The translations under genes were made by a program, and so were the position numbers. From a virus: a stretch of DNA of 43,120 nucleotides. The stretch lies in the IMG/VR virus record IMGVR_UViG_3300048912_000044, positions 1 through 43,120 of that record; one strand, written 5' to 3'. Below are positions 14,318-23,273 of this stretch, in pieces. Below the pieces are notes generated by a model. That model was not told where the DNA came from. It saw nothing but the letters and a program-made list of their open reading frames with translations, and did no database searches. Position 1 is the stretch's first letter. Each line of letters begins with the position of its first letter.

Positions 14318-15064
14318 ATGAACATGTTTATTCACAGGGCCCTTGGCCATTTTTTGTTGGCGGAAGAAGGCGGCGACAGCTTGTTGGGCGGCGGTGGTTC
14401 TGAAGCTGCACCAGCTGCTGATGCTGCGCCGGCCAATACTGACCCGCTGGCCGACATCAACTCCAGCAAGACCGTAGGCGAGCTGGAAGCCGAGCAGGCA
14501 GCCAAGGACAACGCAGAGACTCCAGAAGCCAAGCTTGCGCGGGAGACTGCCGAGGACAAGGCCAATGAAGTGCCTGAGACCTACGAGGCCTACAAGCTTC
14601 CAGAAGGCGTGCAGGTCGACGAGGCCATGCTCACTGAGTTCAACGGGCTGGCCAAGGAGCTTGGATTGACCCAGGCCCAGGCCCAAAAGCTGGTTGACCT
14701 GCAGGCCAAGACAGCTGCCGCAGGCGAGACAGGGCGCGCAGAGTTCCTTGAGCAGGCTCTGAAGGCCCAGAGCGACAAATGGGTCAACGAGATCAAGACC
14801 GACCCCGAGCTTGGCGGTGCCAAGTTCGACTCAACTGTTTCCACGGCCGTTAAGGCCATTTCCACTTTTTTCGGGGACGACTTCCGTCAACTGCTCAACG
14901 ACTCAGGCATCGGCAACAACCCAGCCCTGATTCGCGGCATGCACAAGATAGGCCTGGCCATCTCCGAAGACAAGCTGGTAATCCCAGGCTCTGATGCATC
15001 CGTAACAGAGGACAAACGTGCGGCCGACGTTATGTTTGGCGACGTGTTTACACCGAAGCAATAA
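14318..15064 (+). CDS. Capsid scaffolding protein
   Basis: This 248-residue acidic protein is rich in Ala and Glu with long predicted helices (AKELGLTQAQAQKLVDLQAK and later). Low-complexity linkers lie near residues 25-60. This is the usual makeup of scaffolds that template prohead assembly and then leave. It lies immediately before the major capsid gene. ATG 14318 is chosen, with GAAGGG upstream; a TTG two codons earlier is possible. No protease motif is seen. Confidence 0.85.
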   Translation: MNMFIHRALGHFLLAEEGGDSLLGGGGSEAAPAADAAPANTDPLADINSSKTVGELEAEQAAKDNAETPEAKLARETAEDKANEVPETYEAYKLPEGVQVDEAMLTEFNGLAKELGLTQAQAQKLVDLQAKTAAAGETGRAEFLEQALKAQSDKWVNEIKTDPELGGAKFDSTVSTAVKAISTFFGDDFRQLLNDSGIGNNPALIRGMHKIGLAISEDKLVIPGSDASVTEDKRAADVMFGDVFTPKQ

Positions 15065-15088
15065 CTCAACCACAGAGGAAGACACAAC

Positions 15089-16078
15089 ATGGCCGTACTC
15101 GCTACTACCAACCTCACGCTGGCGGATCTTGCGAAGCGCAAAGACACCGACGGCAAAATCGCCAAGATCATCGAGATCCTGGGCGCAACCAACGAAATCC
15201 TGGATGACATGCCTTGGATGGCAGCCAACGATGGCTCAGGCCACAAGACCACCATTCGTTCCGGCCTTCCAACTGGTACTTGGCGCCTGCTGAACTATGG
15301 CGTCCAACCTGAGAAGTCCACCACAGTGCAAGTTCGCGATGGCACCGGCATGCTGGAGTCGTACAGCGAAGTCGACAAGGCGCTGGTGGATATGTCCGAC
15401 GACAAGCCAGCTTTCCTGCTGTCCGAGTCCAAGGCTTTCCTGGAAGGCATGACCCAGAACATGGCCACTACCGTGATCTACGGTGATTCGTCCGTGTTCC
15501 CTGAGCGCTTCACCGGCCTGGCGCCACGTTTCAACAGCCTGAGCGCTGAGAACGCCCAGAACATCATCGACGCCGGCGGCACAGGCAGCAACAACACCTC
15601 GATCTGGCTGATCTGCTGGGACGAATCGATCATCCACGGCATCTATCCGAAGGGTACCACTGGCGGCTTGAAGCAAGAGCCAACCAAGCAGGAAACTCTG
15701 TTTGATCCAGCAGGTGGTCGATATGAAGGCTACCGCACTCACTTCCTGTGGTACTGCGGACTGACCGTACGTGACTGGCGCTACATCGTGCGTATCGCGA
15801 ACATCGATCGCACTTTGCTGACCAAGAACGCGGCCACCGGTGCCGACCTGATCGACCTGATGGTCCAGGCCATCGAATTGCTGCCGAACACCCGCATGGG
15901 TCGCGCAGTGTTCTACGTGAACCGCAACATCCGTTCGTTCCTGCGCCGCCAGATCGCAAACAAGTCAAACGTCTGGCTGAACATGGAAGAAGTTGCCGGC
16001 CGCAAGGTCATGACCTTCGACGGTATCCCGGTCAAGCGCGTAGACGCCATCCTCAACACCGAAGCGCGCGTGGTTTAA
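15089..16078 (+). CDS. Major capsid protein (E15/BPP-1 type)
   Basis: This 329-residue protein has the length and sequence character of epsilon15 gp7 and BPP-1 Bbp17 capsid proteins (HK97-like fold without a long N-terminal cleaved scaffold). It starts MAVLATTNLTLADLAKR and includes MPWMAANDGSGHKTTIRSGLPTGTWR in its first third. It follows a GAGG ribosome site and the scaffold gene. The next gene is the cement protein, completing the head block. High expression is expected, but no dedicated promoter is obvious. Confidence 0.95.
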   Translation: MAVLATTNLTLADLAKRKDTDGKIAKIIEILGATNEILDDMPWMAANDGSGHKTTIRSGLPTGTWRLLNYGVQPEKSTTVQVRDGTGMLESYSEVDKALVDMSDDKPAFLLSESKAFLEGMTQNMATTVIYGDSSVFPERFTGLAPRFNSLSAENAQNIIDAGGTGSNNTSIWLICWDESIIHGIYPKGTTGGLKQEPTKQETLFDPAGGRYEGYRTHFLWYCGLTVRDWRYIVRIANIDRTLLTKNAATGADLIDLMVQAIELLPNTRMGRAVFYVNRNIRSFLRRQIANKSNVWLNMEEVAGRKVMTFDGIPVKRVDAILNTEARVV

Positions 16079-16108
16079 TCCACGCGTCACCCATTCAGGA
16101 GATGTGAA

Positions 16109-16540
16109 ATGACTATTCTCGACAAGCAATTGCAGTACTCGGACAAGCAGACAGTCACCGCCACCGCTGTCAGCACCAACGTTGTGGACGCTGGCGCAAC
16201 CAGGAACCCGGCCATTGGTCGTGACCTGGGCGCTGGCACTCCGCTTTATCTGTTCGTCAACGTCAGTCAGACCTTCACCGCCGCCGGCGCAGCGACCCTG
16301 CAAGCGACCCTGCAAGACTCTGCAGATAACGTGACCTTCGCCGACGTGGCTAGCCTGGGCCCGTTCTCTCTGGCTCAGCTGACTGCTGGAAAAGGCTTCT
16401 GGGTTGGCTTCCCGATCCCAACGCGCCGATACACCCGGGTGAACTACACGGTCGCCACCGGCCCTATGACCGCGGGCGTCGTTTCGGCTCACATCGTTGA
16501 CGGTGCGAACTTCAACTTCAACTACCCTGACTACCTGTAA
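16109..16540 (+). CDS. Capsid cement protein, Bbp16-like
   Basis: This 143-residue, beta-rich protein starts MTILDKQLQYSDKQ. It contains the AIGRDLGAGTPLYLFVNV and DSADNVTFADVASLGPF patterns typical of the Bbp16 cement family, whose jelly-roll fold binds capsid junctions in BPP-1-like phages. It lies 30 bases after the capsid stop with AGGAG before ATG. It probably stabilises the mature head. The gene at 33545 appears to share the substance of its fold (DGQGWITIATLEASG) and may be related. Confidence 0.88.
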   Translation: MTILDKQLQYSDKQTVTATAVSTNVVDAGATRNPAIGRDLGAGTPLYLFVNVSQTFTAAGAATLQATLQDSADNVTFADVASLGPFSLAQLTAGKGFWVGFPIPTRRYTRVNYTVATGPMTAGVVSAHIVDGANFNFNYPDYL

Positions 16541-16549
16541 GGAGGCCGT

Positions 16550-17011
16550 ATGCCGCTCGTTATCGCGAAAGCATTGGGGTTCTACGGTCATCTGCGGGAA
16601 GCGGGCGAGCGGTTTGAAATCCCTGACGATGAAGAACCGGGCAATTGGATGGTTCTGGCCAATGCCGACGGCACGCCAAAGCTGACCAAGGACCAGAAGG
16701 CCGGCAAGGTTCCGGCGCCAGCGGTTGCTCCGGTTCCTGAAGTTGGCTCGGTTCCTTCCTCTGCCCCTTTCACGCCAGTGCCCGTTCAGTTCACCGTGCG
16801 CCATGTACCGGTTGGCAACTTCGAAGTGATCGATGCTGATGGCAACCGCGTTGGTGAGCTGTTCGAAGCCGTGAAGGGCAAGAATGGCGAGTCCAAGGCT
16901 AAGGCTCAGGCCGAAGCTGATCGCCTTAACCAGGATGCTGCCAAGTCCACGCTGAGCCCGCAGCAAGCCGCGCAGGTTCAAGAGCAGGACGACAACCTGC
17001 CGGACGCGTAA
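16550..17011 (+). CDS. Structural-module hypothetical protein (Pro/Ala linker)
   Basis: This 153-residue protein has a short ordered N-terminus (IAKALGFYGHLREAGERFEIPD), a proline/alanine/valine linker (about 60-85), and a domain with FEVIDADGNRVGELF followed by a helical, glutamine-rich tail. The N-terminal part resembles small phage proteins after capsid genes that carry an RFEIP motif. It is followed by a terminator. It could be a head-completion or tail-joining accessory, but the role is unproved. Confidence 0.82.
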   Translation: MPLVIAKALGFYGHLREAGERFEIPDDEEPGNWMVLANADGTPKLTKDQKAGKVPAPAVAPVPEVGSVPSSAPFTPVPVQFTVRHVPVGNFEVIDADGNRVGELFEAVKGKNGESKAKAQAEADRLNQDAAKSTLSPQQAAQVQEQDDNLPDA

Positions 17012-17031
17012 TCGCAGGAAGCGTTAATCTT

Positions 17032-17059
17032 AAGGGAGCCTTTTTGGTTCCCTTTTTTT
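17032..17059 (+). terminator. Rho-independent terminator between head and tail genes
   Basis: AAGGGAGCC (17032-17040) pairs with GGTTCCCTT (17046-17054) with one wobble, loop TTTTT, followed by a T7 run. It lies 20 bases after a stop and just ahead of the tail adaptor gene. It may be partial, to lower tail gene expression relative to capsid. Confidence 0.87.
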
Positions 17060-17075
17060 CATCTGGAGATTTGCT

Positions 17076-17717
17076 ATGACATCGCAGGTCGAGATTTACA
17101 ACATGGCCCTTGGCAACATCGGGATTTCAGAGACTGTTGCCAGCCTGGAAGAGCGCTCCAAGGCTCTGCAGGTATGCAACAGGTTTTGGGATCTGGCTCG
17201 TGATACAGCGCTGGCCCAGTTCCCTTGGCAGTTCGCAACCAAGATCGCCACGCTGGCGCTGATCGGAACACCACCACGAGGCTGGCTCTATCAGTACCAG
17301 TATCCGACTGACTGCCTGAAGGCCATGCACTTGACGCCGGCCGGGCGCATATATCGCCCGCAATCTATCCATGAGCGCCAGAACTTCAACACCGGATATG
17401 GCGATGGTGGACAGGTAATCTGGACCAATGAGCAGGATGCTGAGCTGGCTTACGTTGTGCGCATCACCGACGCCGGCAGATTCCCCCCTTTGTTTGTTGA
17501 GGCTTTGTCATGGAAGCTTGCCGAGTTGATCGCCGTGCCGATGACTGCGCAGACATCGGTTGTGCAGAACGCTATGGCAGGATACATCCAGGCCTGGCAG
17601 TTGGCTGCATCGCAGGATCTTAACGAGTCGACTGGCGATATCCTTGGCGCAAGTGTGGACTACATCACGGGACGAGAGTCTGGCGGTCCGTTCTGCACGA
17701 ATGGCTGGAGGTACTGA
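17076..17717 (+). CDS. Tail tubular protein A-like adaptor
   Basis: This 213-residue protein resembles the T7 gp11/adaptor family. It starts with MTSQVEIYNMALGNIGI and continues CNRFWDLARDTALAQFPWQFA, followed by the YQYQYPTDCLKA segment, all typical of this helical dodecameric ring protein. It binds under the portal and connects to the nozzle. CTGGAG lies before ATG 17076. The next gene begins one base after its stop. Confidence 0.92.
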   Translation: MTSQVEIYNMALGNIGISETVASLEERSKALQVCNRFWDLARDTALAQFPWQFATKIATLALIGTPPRGWLYQYQYPTDCLKAMHLTPAGRIYRPQSIHERQNFNTGYGDGGQVIWTNEQDAELAYVVRITDAGRFPPLFVEALSWKLAELIAVPMTAQTSVVQNAMAGYIQAWQLAASQDLNESTGDILGASVDYITGRESGGPFCTNGWRY

Positions 17718-17718
17718 A

Positions 17719-20094
17719 ATGGGCATCTCTGTCATTCAGCCAAGTTTTGGCGGCGGGGAGATCTCTCCAGCCCTTGGCGCACGGGTAGATTTGCAGCGTT
17801 ACCAGATAAGCCTGAAGACCTGCAAGAACTTCACGGTCATGTCACAGGGAGGCGTCCGCAATCGCCCTGGAACTCGCTACGTCGACCAGACTGTAAACAA
17901 TGAGCAGGTCAGGCTGATCCGCTTCAAGTTCAGCATCAGCGATGCCTGTGTATTGGTGTTCAGCAATCTCAAGATGCGAGTCGTGCGCAACGGTGTGTAC
18001 GTTGTGAACAGCGCCGGCCCAAATATCGGCCAACCTTTCGAACTGGTCACACCATATACGTTGGCCGACTTGGCCCAGCTGAACTTCACCCAGTCAGCTG
18101 ACGTGATGACATTCGTACACACGCTATACCGTCCGCGTGAGCTTAAGCGTTTTGCCAATGACAACTGGACTTTGACTGAGGCTACTTATCTGCCATCTAT
18201 TGCAGCGCCCGCTTCGGCAACTGCTACACCTGCCGGCGGCACTGGAAATACTCAGGTCTGGCGGTACCAAGTGACGGCCGTATATGACGATGCAAACACT
18301 TTAGAGGAATCGCTTCCTGTCACGTCAAACGCCATAACTGTGTTCGCCAGCGTCCTGCAAGCCACTGTGACTTGGCCAACAGTTTCCGGTGCAACTTATT
18401 ACAACATCTACAAGGATAACTCTGGTGCTGGCGTATACGGCTTCACAGGTCGATCAACTACCGCGACCTTCACCGATGTGAACATCACGCCGACAAAGAC
18501 TGATACGCCTCCATCTGGCCTTGATCCGTTTGTGGGGGCTGGCAACTATCCGGGCGCCGTTGGCTACTACCAACAGCGAAAGGTATACGGCGGCACTCTC
18601 AACAGGCCACAGACCAGCTACTTCAGTCGAACCGGTGTTTTTAACAACTTCGGTTACGCCACGCCGAGCAAGGATGATGACGCGATCACCTGGACAATGG
18701 CCAGCACCGAGGTGAACAGGATTCTGAACTACCTACCCTTGCGCCAGCTTTTGACGCTGACATCAGGCGCTGAATGGATCATCGCAGGGGCAACGTCGGG
18801 ATTTACCGGCAAGACTATCAATGGCAATCCACAGAGCTATAACGGCTCAGGCTTTGTTCCGCCGCTTGTACTGAACGACACCGCTCTGTATCTGCAGGGC
18901 CGTGGCCAGGCCGTTTCATCCCTGAACTACTCGCTTGAGGCTGATGGGCTTGCGAGTGACGATCTGACAATCTGGAGCGCACACCTTTTCCGTGACTATC
19001 CAGTGATCGAATGGACCTACCAAAAGCTTCCTGATTCGATTGTGTGGGCTGTTCGCGGCGACGGCGCCCTACTGGGCCTTACCTACATGAAGAAGCAGGA
19101 CGTTGTGGCCTGGCACCAACACGAGACTGACGGCTTCGTCGAGTCAATAACCTGCATCCCCGAGGGCTCTGACGACATCGTTTACATGGTGGTGCGCCGC
19201 ATCATCCAGGGCGTTACACGGCGCTACATTGAGCGAATGCAGTCTCGCCAGATACCGCTGATTCGCGGCACTCAGGAGCGTGATGTGGCCCAGTCGTATT
19301 TCGTGGATTGCGGGCTTAGCTACCAGGGGTGGAACCAGGGGACTACGACCTACACCCTGTCTGGTGGCGTGACATGGGAATATCCGGAACCGATGAACGT
19401 AACCAGTTCATCCGGCTCAGGTTTCAGCGCGGCAGACGTTGGCCGGCAAATCCACATGAGAGATCCGCAGACGCAAAATATTCTCAGGCTTGACGTGACC
19501 TCCTACGTTTCGCCAGGCGTGGTGTCCGTGGTGCCTGCAAGCGTAGTGCCTGTGGGTCTACGTAATGTCCCCGTCGTGAACTGGGCGCTGGCTCTGAAGA
19601 CCTTTGGCGGCCTTTCCCATATCGAGGGGAAAGGTGTGGCTATCCTGGCGGATGGGAATGTTGTCAGCCAAAACGGACCTGATTCGACGCCAATAAACCT
19701 GGTGGTATCAGGGGGTGCCGTAACCCTTCCAGACCACGCTGCGGTGGCCCACATAGGACTGCCTTACGTCAGTGACATTGAAACCCTGCGCATCAACATC
19801 CAAGGCCAGGAGACATTGAACGACAAGCACAAAACAGTATCGTCGGTAACTGTGGTGGTGGATGAGTCGCGCGGGATATTCGCGTCTGCCGGCGAAGGCA
19901 AAACTTTCTACGAGCTGAAGCAGCGCGAGTTCGAAAACTATAACGATCCTACAGAGCTTCTTTCTGGCGCCGGGCGGATTAACATTCCGAACGATTGGGA
20001 TGGCCAGGGACAGGTTTTCATCAGGCAGTTAGACCCACTACCTATCACGGTTCTCGCTATCATTCCTGAACTGACATTGGCGGGGAGAAAGTGA
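17719..20094 (+). CDS. Tail nozzle protein (tail tubular B-like)
   Basis: This 791-residue, beta-rich protein starts MGISVIQPSFGGGEISPALGARVDL, a phrase typical of the nozzle proteins of epsilon15-type podoviruses (only part quoted here in context). ATG 17719 is chosen: the longer frame to 17560 overlaps the adaptor entirely in another frame. Near residues 170-260 an inserted fibronectin-like domain can be seen (WRYQVTAVYDDAN...NIYKDNSG...ATFTDVN). It would form the tube end of the short tail. Its stop overlaps the next ATG. Confidence 0.9.
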   Translation: MGISVIQPSFGGGEISPALGARVDLQRYQISLKTCKNFTVMSQGGVRNRPGTRYVDQTVNNEQVRLIRFKFSISDACVLVFSNLKMRVVRNGVYVVNSAGPNIGQPFELVTPYTLADLAQLNFTQSADVMTFVHTLYRPRELKRFANDNWTLTEATYLPSIAAPASATATPAGGTGNTQVWRYQVTAVYDDANTLEESLPVTSNAITVFASVLQATVTWPTVSGATYYNIYKDNSGAGVYGFTGRSTTATFTDVNITPTKTDTPPSGLDPFVGAGNYPGAVGYYQQRKVYGGTLNRPQTSYFSRTGVFNNFGYATPSKDDDAITWTMASTEVNRILNYLPLRQLLTLTSGAEWIIAGATSGFTGKTINGNPQSYNGSGFVPPLVLNDTALYLQGRGQAVSSLNYSLEADGLASDDLTIWSAHLFRDYPVIEWTYQKLPDSIVWAVRGDGALLGLTYMKKQDVVAWHQHETDGFVESITCIPEGSDDIVYMVVRRIIQGVTRRYIERMQSRQIPLIRGTQERDVAQSYFVDCGLSYQGWNQGTTTYTLSGGVTWEYPEPMNVTSSSGSGFSAADVGRQIHMRDPQTQNILRLDVTSYVSPGVVSVVPASVVPVGLRNVPVVNWALALKTFGGLSHIEGKGVAILADGNVVSQNGPDSTPINLVVSGGAVTLPDHAAVAHIGLPYVSDIETLRINIQGQETLNDKHKTVSSVTVVVDESRGIFASAGEGKTFYELKQREFENYNDPTELLSGAGRINIPNDWDGQGQVFIRQLDPLPITVLAIIPELTLAGRK

Positions 20095-20564
20095 TGAAGC
20101 AGAAAGCGCAGGTGTTACCAGTAAGTATCGACGAGGCCGCAGAGATTGCGGCCATCGTGCGTCAGGCTGATCTTGAAGAGATCACAGAAGCGCTTGGCAT
20201 CGAGATGGAGCATGGCCTGCGCCTTTGCTTCGGCGGCAGCTGCAAGGCCAGCAAGATCGTTGTCGGCGGAAAGGTTGTTGCGGTGTTCGGCGACAGTGTT
20301 CATGACGTGCAGCAGTCCATCGGCGTGCCTTGGCTGATCAGCACGATCCACGTGGACAGGCGCGCCAAGCCGTTCCTGCGAGTATGCCGTGAAGAGGTGC
20401 TTGAGATGCTGACCAGGCATGACACTCTGATCAACTACGTCGACGCCCGCAACACTCAGGCCATTCGCTGGCTGAAATGGCTGGGGTTCAAGTTCGGCGA
20501 GGCTGTGCCATACGGCCCCAAAGGCCTACCATTCTTTCAATTCCAACTTAAACGAGAGGTGTAA
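20094..20564 (+). CDS. GNAT-fold internal virion protein (T7 gp13-like, DUF2833 type)
   Basis: This 156-residue protein has a GNAT-like ending: WLISTIHVD strand, KPFLRVCREEVLEMLTRH helix, then INYVDARNTQAIRWLKWLGFKF. In T7-like phages this family occurs among internal core genes and is needed for virion assembly or ejection. ATG 20094 overlaps the nozzle stop (TGATG) with GGGGAG six bases upstream; GTG 20091 is the alternative. The classic acetyl-CoA loop is not clear, so catalysis is doubtful. Confidence 0.82.
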   Translation: MKQKAQVLPVSIDEAAEIAAIVRQADLEEITEALGIEMEHGLRLCFGGSCKASKIVVGGKVVAVFGDSVHDVQQSIGVPWLISTIHVDRRAKPFLRVCREEVLEMLTRHDTLINYVDARNTQAIRWLKWLGFKFGEAVPYGPKGLPFFQFQLKREV

Positions 20565-20566
20565 CC

Positions 20567-21121
20567 ATGTGCTGGATGGCATTGATTCCGGTAGCGCTGG
20601 CAGTGGTCGGCGGTATTTCACAAGGTAATGCGCAGGACGCCCAGGCTCAAAGCCAGGCGAGAACCATGCGTACAAACGCGATGTACGCCAACAACGCAGC
20701 GGACGATGCTTTATCGCGGGGCCGGTATGACGCCGACCTTCAGCGCCTGCGCACTGGTCAGATGATTGGTACCCAGCGTACCGCCATGGCTGCCAACGGT
20801 GGCCTGGTAGACGAGGGCACCAACTCTGTTCTGCAACAGGATACGGCCCAGCTCGGCGAACTTGACGCGCTCACGATCCAGAACAACGCCGCACGCGAGG
20901 CATACGGCCTTAAAGTCCAGGCCATGCAAGGGTTCAGGAATGCCACAGATACTGTGCTGGCCGGACAGAATGCAAAGCAGAACAGTCTTTTGGGTGGCGT
21001 TGTTAAGGGCGCCGGCTCGTTCTTCGGTGGCGGCGGCGCATCCATGTTCGGAGGTGGCGGCGGCGCCAGTTCAGGATTCGGCGCATCGTCCGGCAGCTTC
21101 TTGACCAGCGCGTACGCATAA
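20567..21121 (+). CDS. Internal virion protein B-like (T7 gp14-like)
   Basis: This 184-residue protein begins MCWMALIPVALAVVGG, a hydrophobic start typical of gp14-like ejected proteins. A long Ala/Gln-rich helix follows (AQDAQAQSQARTMRTNAMYANNA, in part), then a glycine-rich C-terminus (FFGGGGASMFGGGGG). These proteins leave the capsid early in infection and help form the channel across the envelope. Its place before the transglycosylase and the giant protein completes a three-gene ejection set. Confidence 0.85.
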   Translation: MCWMALIPVALAVVGGISQGNAQDAQAQSQARTMRTNAMYANNAADDALSRGRYDADLQRLRTGQMIGTQRTAMAANGGLVDEGTNSVLQQDTAQLGELDALTIQNNAAREAYGLKVQAMQGFRNATDTVLAGQNAKQNSLLGGVVKGAGSFFGGGGASMFGGGGGASSGFGASSGSFLTSAYA

Positions 21122-21131
21122 GGAGAGACCA

Positions 21132-23273
21132 ATGGCTATCACCGTACCAACACAAGAACTTCCTGGGGTTGCGAACCGGGCTCTGCCGGCCCCTCAGGTT
21201 CAATCTGTCGGCCCTGACATGTCCGGCTACCAACTCCAGCAGACTGTTGTTGGGGTTGGTGCGGACCTGGCCCAGCGCGAGATGCAACGAGCCGACAACG
21301 CCGCTCTGATGGATGCTGAGGCCAAGCTTTCGCAGAACCGACTTGATCTGATGTTCAACCAGAACGGGGGGGCATACACGCGCCAGGGTAAGGATGCACT
21401 GGACATCACCAATCAGACTCTGCCGCAGTTCGACAAGCAGGCGGAACAGATCGGGATGGGGCTGACCAACGCCCGGCAGAAAGAGCAGTTTCAGCGGATT
21501 GTCCAGAACCAGCGCCTGGGCCTGAGCGGTGAACTGAACCGCTACGAACACACCCAGCGCAACGCGTTTTACGACCAAGCAGACCAGGCCAATATCGCCA
21601 CGTCGCTGGATGGTGCCGTCAAGTACGCCAACGATCCTGAGCAGGTGGCCTTCTACCGGAGCAAGGGTGCGTATGTGCTTGGCGAGATGGGCATGCGTAA
21701 AGGCATGGCGCCAGAGGCCATCCTGGAGCAGCAGCGCCAGTTCGACAGCCAGGTAGCGAGCAGCGTGATTCAGCGTCTTGTCACCTCCGATCCGCTGCAG
21801 GCCCAGCAGTACTACGCCCAGTCCGCCGCAACGATGACAGCGGCTGACCAGATAAAGGCGCAAAAGCTGCTTGGAACCTCTGTACGGCAGCAGATGGCAA
21901 CCAAGATGGCGGCCGACATTTGGGACAAGGGAGAAGTTGGCCACGCCGCGCTGCCGGCGCTGATCATGCAGGCTGAGAGCGCAGGCAACCAGAACGCCGT
22001 GTCTCCCAAGGGCGCCCTGGGCGTGATGCAGCTCATGCCGGAGACTGCCGAGGAAGTGTCCCGAGAGCTTGGAATTCCGTACAGCAAGGAGCGCCTGGCC
22101 ACTGATCCGAACTACAACGCCGCGCTGGGCACTGCATACATCAACAAGATGCTTGGGCATTTCGATGGCAACCAAACCCTGGCAGTGGCCGCCTACAACG
22201 CCGGCCCTGGCATGGTTGAGGATTGGATAAACGGAACCAACAAGACCGGTAAGAACCCGTCCAAGGTTCAGTTGCCAGACCCGCGCCAGGGAGGCACCGC
22301 AGCGCAGGATTTCATCCAGAAAATTCCATTCCAGGAGACGCGCAACTACACGGCCAACATCATGTCGCAGGCAGCGCCAACCGTTCCGGCCTCGCAGAAG
22401 TACGCGGACGGACTTCAGCAGGCCAACACGATCCAAGATCCGCAGCTGAAGAAGTTCGTCATGGACAACCTGGATGATCGCAAAAAGGCCTATGAGGCTC
22501 AGACGAACGCGCTGTACGACCAGGCCAGCAAGTACGTGCTTGATGGCGGCTTCTCGACAATCCCGGCTCAGCTGATCAACAACTTGCCCGGTGATGAGCT
22601 GGTAAAGCTCCAGCGCATGGATGACTACCGCCGCAAGGGTACGGAGCCAACTACCGATTACAGCAAGCTGCAGGAGTTCTTGCAGATGCCACCAGACCGC
22701 CTGGCATCCATGGGCCTTGAGAAGGACATCCGCCCCTATCTGAGCAATTCCGACTTCAACACCGTGCGGGGCGCTTGGCAGAAAGCTCAGAACGGTGACG
22801 GCACGGCGCAGCAGGTAGCCGCTGGGAAAGAGAAAGTGGTGAACACGGCAATGGCCATGGCCGGAATCATCACCGGCGACAACGCAAAGGCCAAGGCCCC
22901 TGGCAACTTGGAAAAGCAGCAGCAGTTCCGCAGCGCGCTGCAAGAGCGTCAGGACTCATTCCGGGTCAAGTTCGACCGCGAGCCAAACATTCAGGAGACA
23001 GAAGACCTGGCCAACCAGTTGCTGCTGAAGGTCAAGTTAACCGGTGGCGGCATGCTGTTTGGCGATAAGGAGCAGGCGCTGTGGGAGACCAAGCCAGAAG
23101 ACTTGGCTGATACCTACCTGAACAAAGGCACGTTGAAGATAGACAAGATCCCGCCGAGTGATAGGCGCGAGATAATCAACGCATTGCGTGCAAGCGGGCA
23201 GCAGGCCAGCGAAGCGAATATCATCGCTGCATACGTCAACCGAATCTCTGGCCTTGGGGTGAAAATCAAATAA
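21132..23273 (+). CDS. Internal virion lytic transglycosylase
   Basis: This 713-residue protein contains an SLT/goose-lysozyme-like domain at about 270-375: ALIMQAESAGNQ with catalytic Glu at 282, SPKGALGVMQLMPETA (292-307), and AYNAGPG (354-360). Helical regions flank it. It cuts glycan strands locally so that DNA can cross the cell wall, and is carried in the head and ejected. The start follows AGGAGAG. It abuts the giant gene (stop and start overlap at 23273). Confidence 0.94.
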   Translation: MAITVPTQELPGVANRALPAPQVQSVGPDMSGYQLQQTVVGVGADLAQREMQRADNAALMDAEAKLSQNRLDLMFNQNGGAYTRQGKDALDITNQTLPQFDKQAEQIGMGLTNARQKEQFQRIVQNQRLGLSGELNRYEHTQRNAFYDQADQANIATSLDGAVKYANDPEQVAFYRSKGAYVLGEMGMRKGMAPEAILEQQRQFDSQVASSVIQRLVTSDPLQAQQYYAQSAATMTAADQIKAQKLLGTSVRQQMATKMAADIWDKGEVGHAALPALIMQAESAGNQNAVSPKGALGVMQLMPETAEEVSRELGIPYSKERLATDPNYNAALGTAYINKMLGHFDGNQTLAVAAYNAGPGMVEDWINGTNKTGKNPSKVQLPDPRQGGTAAQDFIQKIPFQETRNYTANIMSQAAPTVPASQKYADGLQQANTIQDPQLKKFVMDNLDDRKKAYEAQTNALYDQASKYVLDGGFSTIPAQLINNLPGDELVKLQRMDDYRRKGTEPTTDYSKLQEFLQMPPDRLASMGLEKDIRPYLSNSDFNTVRGAWQKAQNGDGTAQQVAAGKEKVVNTAMAMAGIITGDNAKAKAPGNLEKQQQFRSALQERQDSFRVKFDREPNIQETEDLANQLLLKVKLTGGGMLFGDKEQALWETKPEDLADTYLNKGTLKIDKIPPSDRREIINALRASGQQASEANIIAAYVNRISGLGVKIK

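Noticed and set aside
21003-22943. A 646-codon open frame on the minus strand
   Set aside because: It mirrors the transglycosylase gene, whose catalytic motifs are clear. Long antisense frames are common in GC-rich genes, and the product is a Leu/Arg/His-rich shadow.
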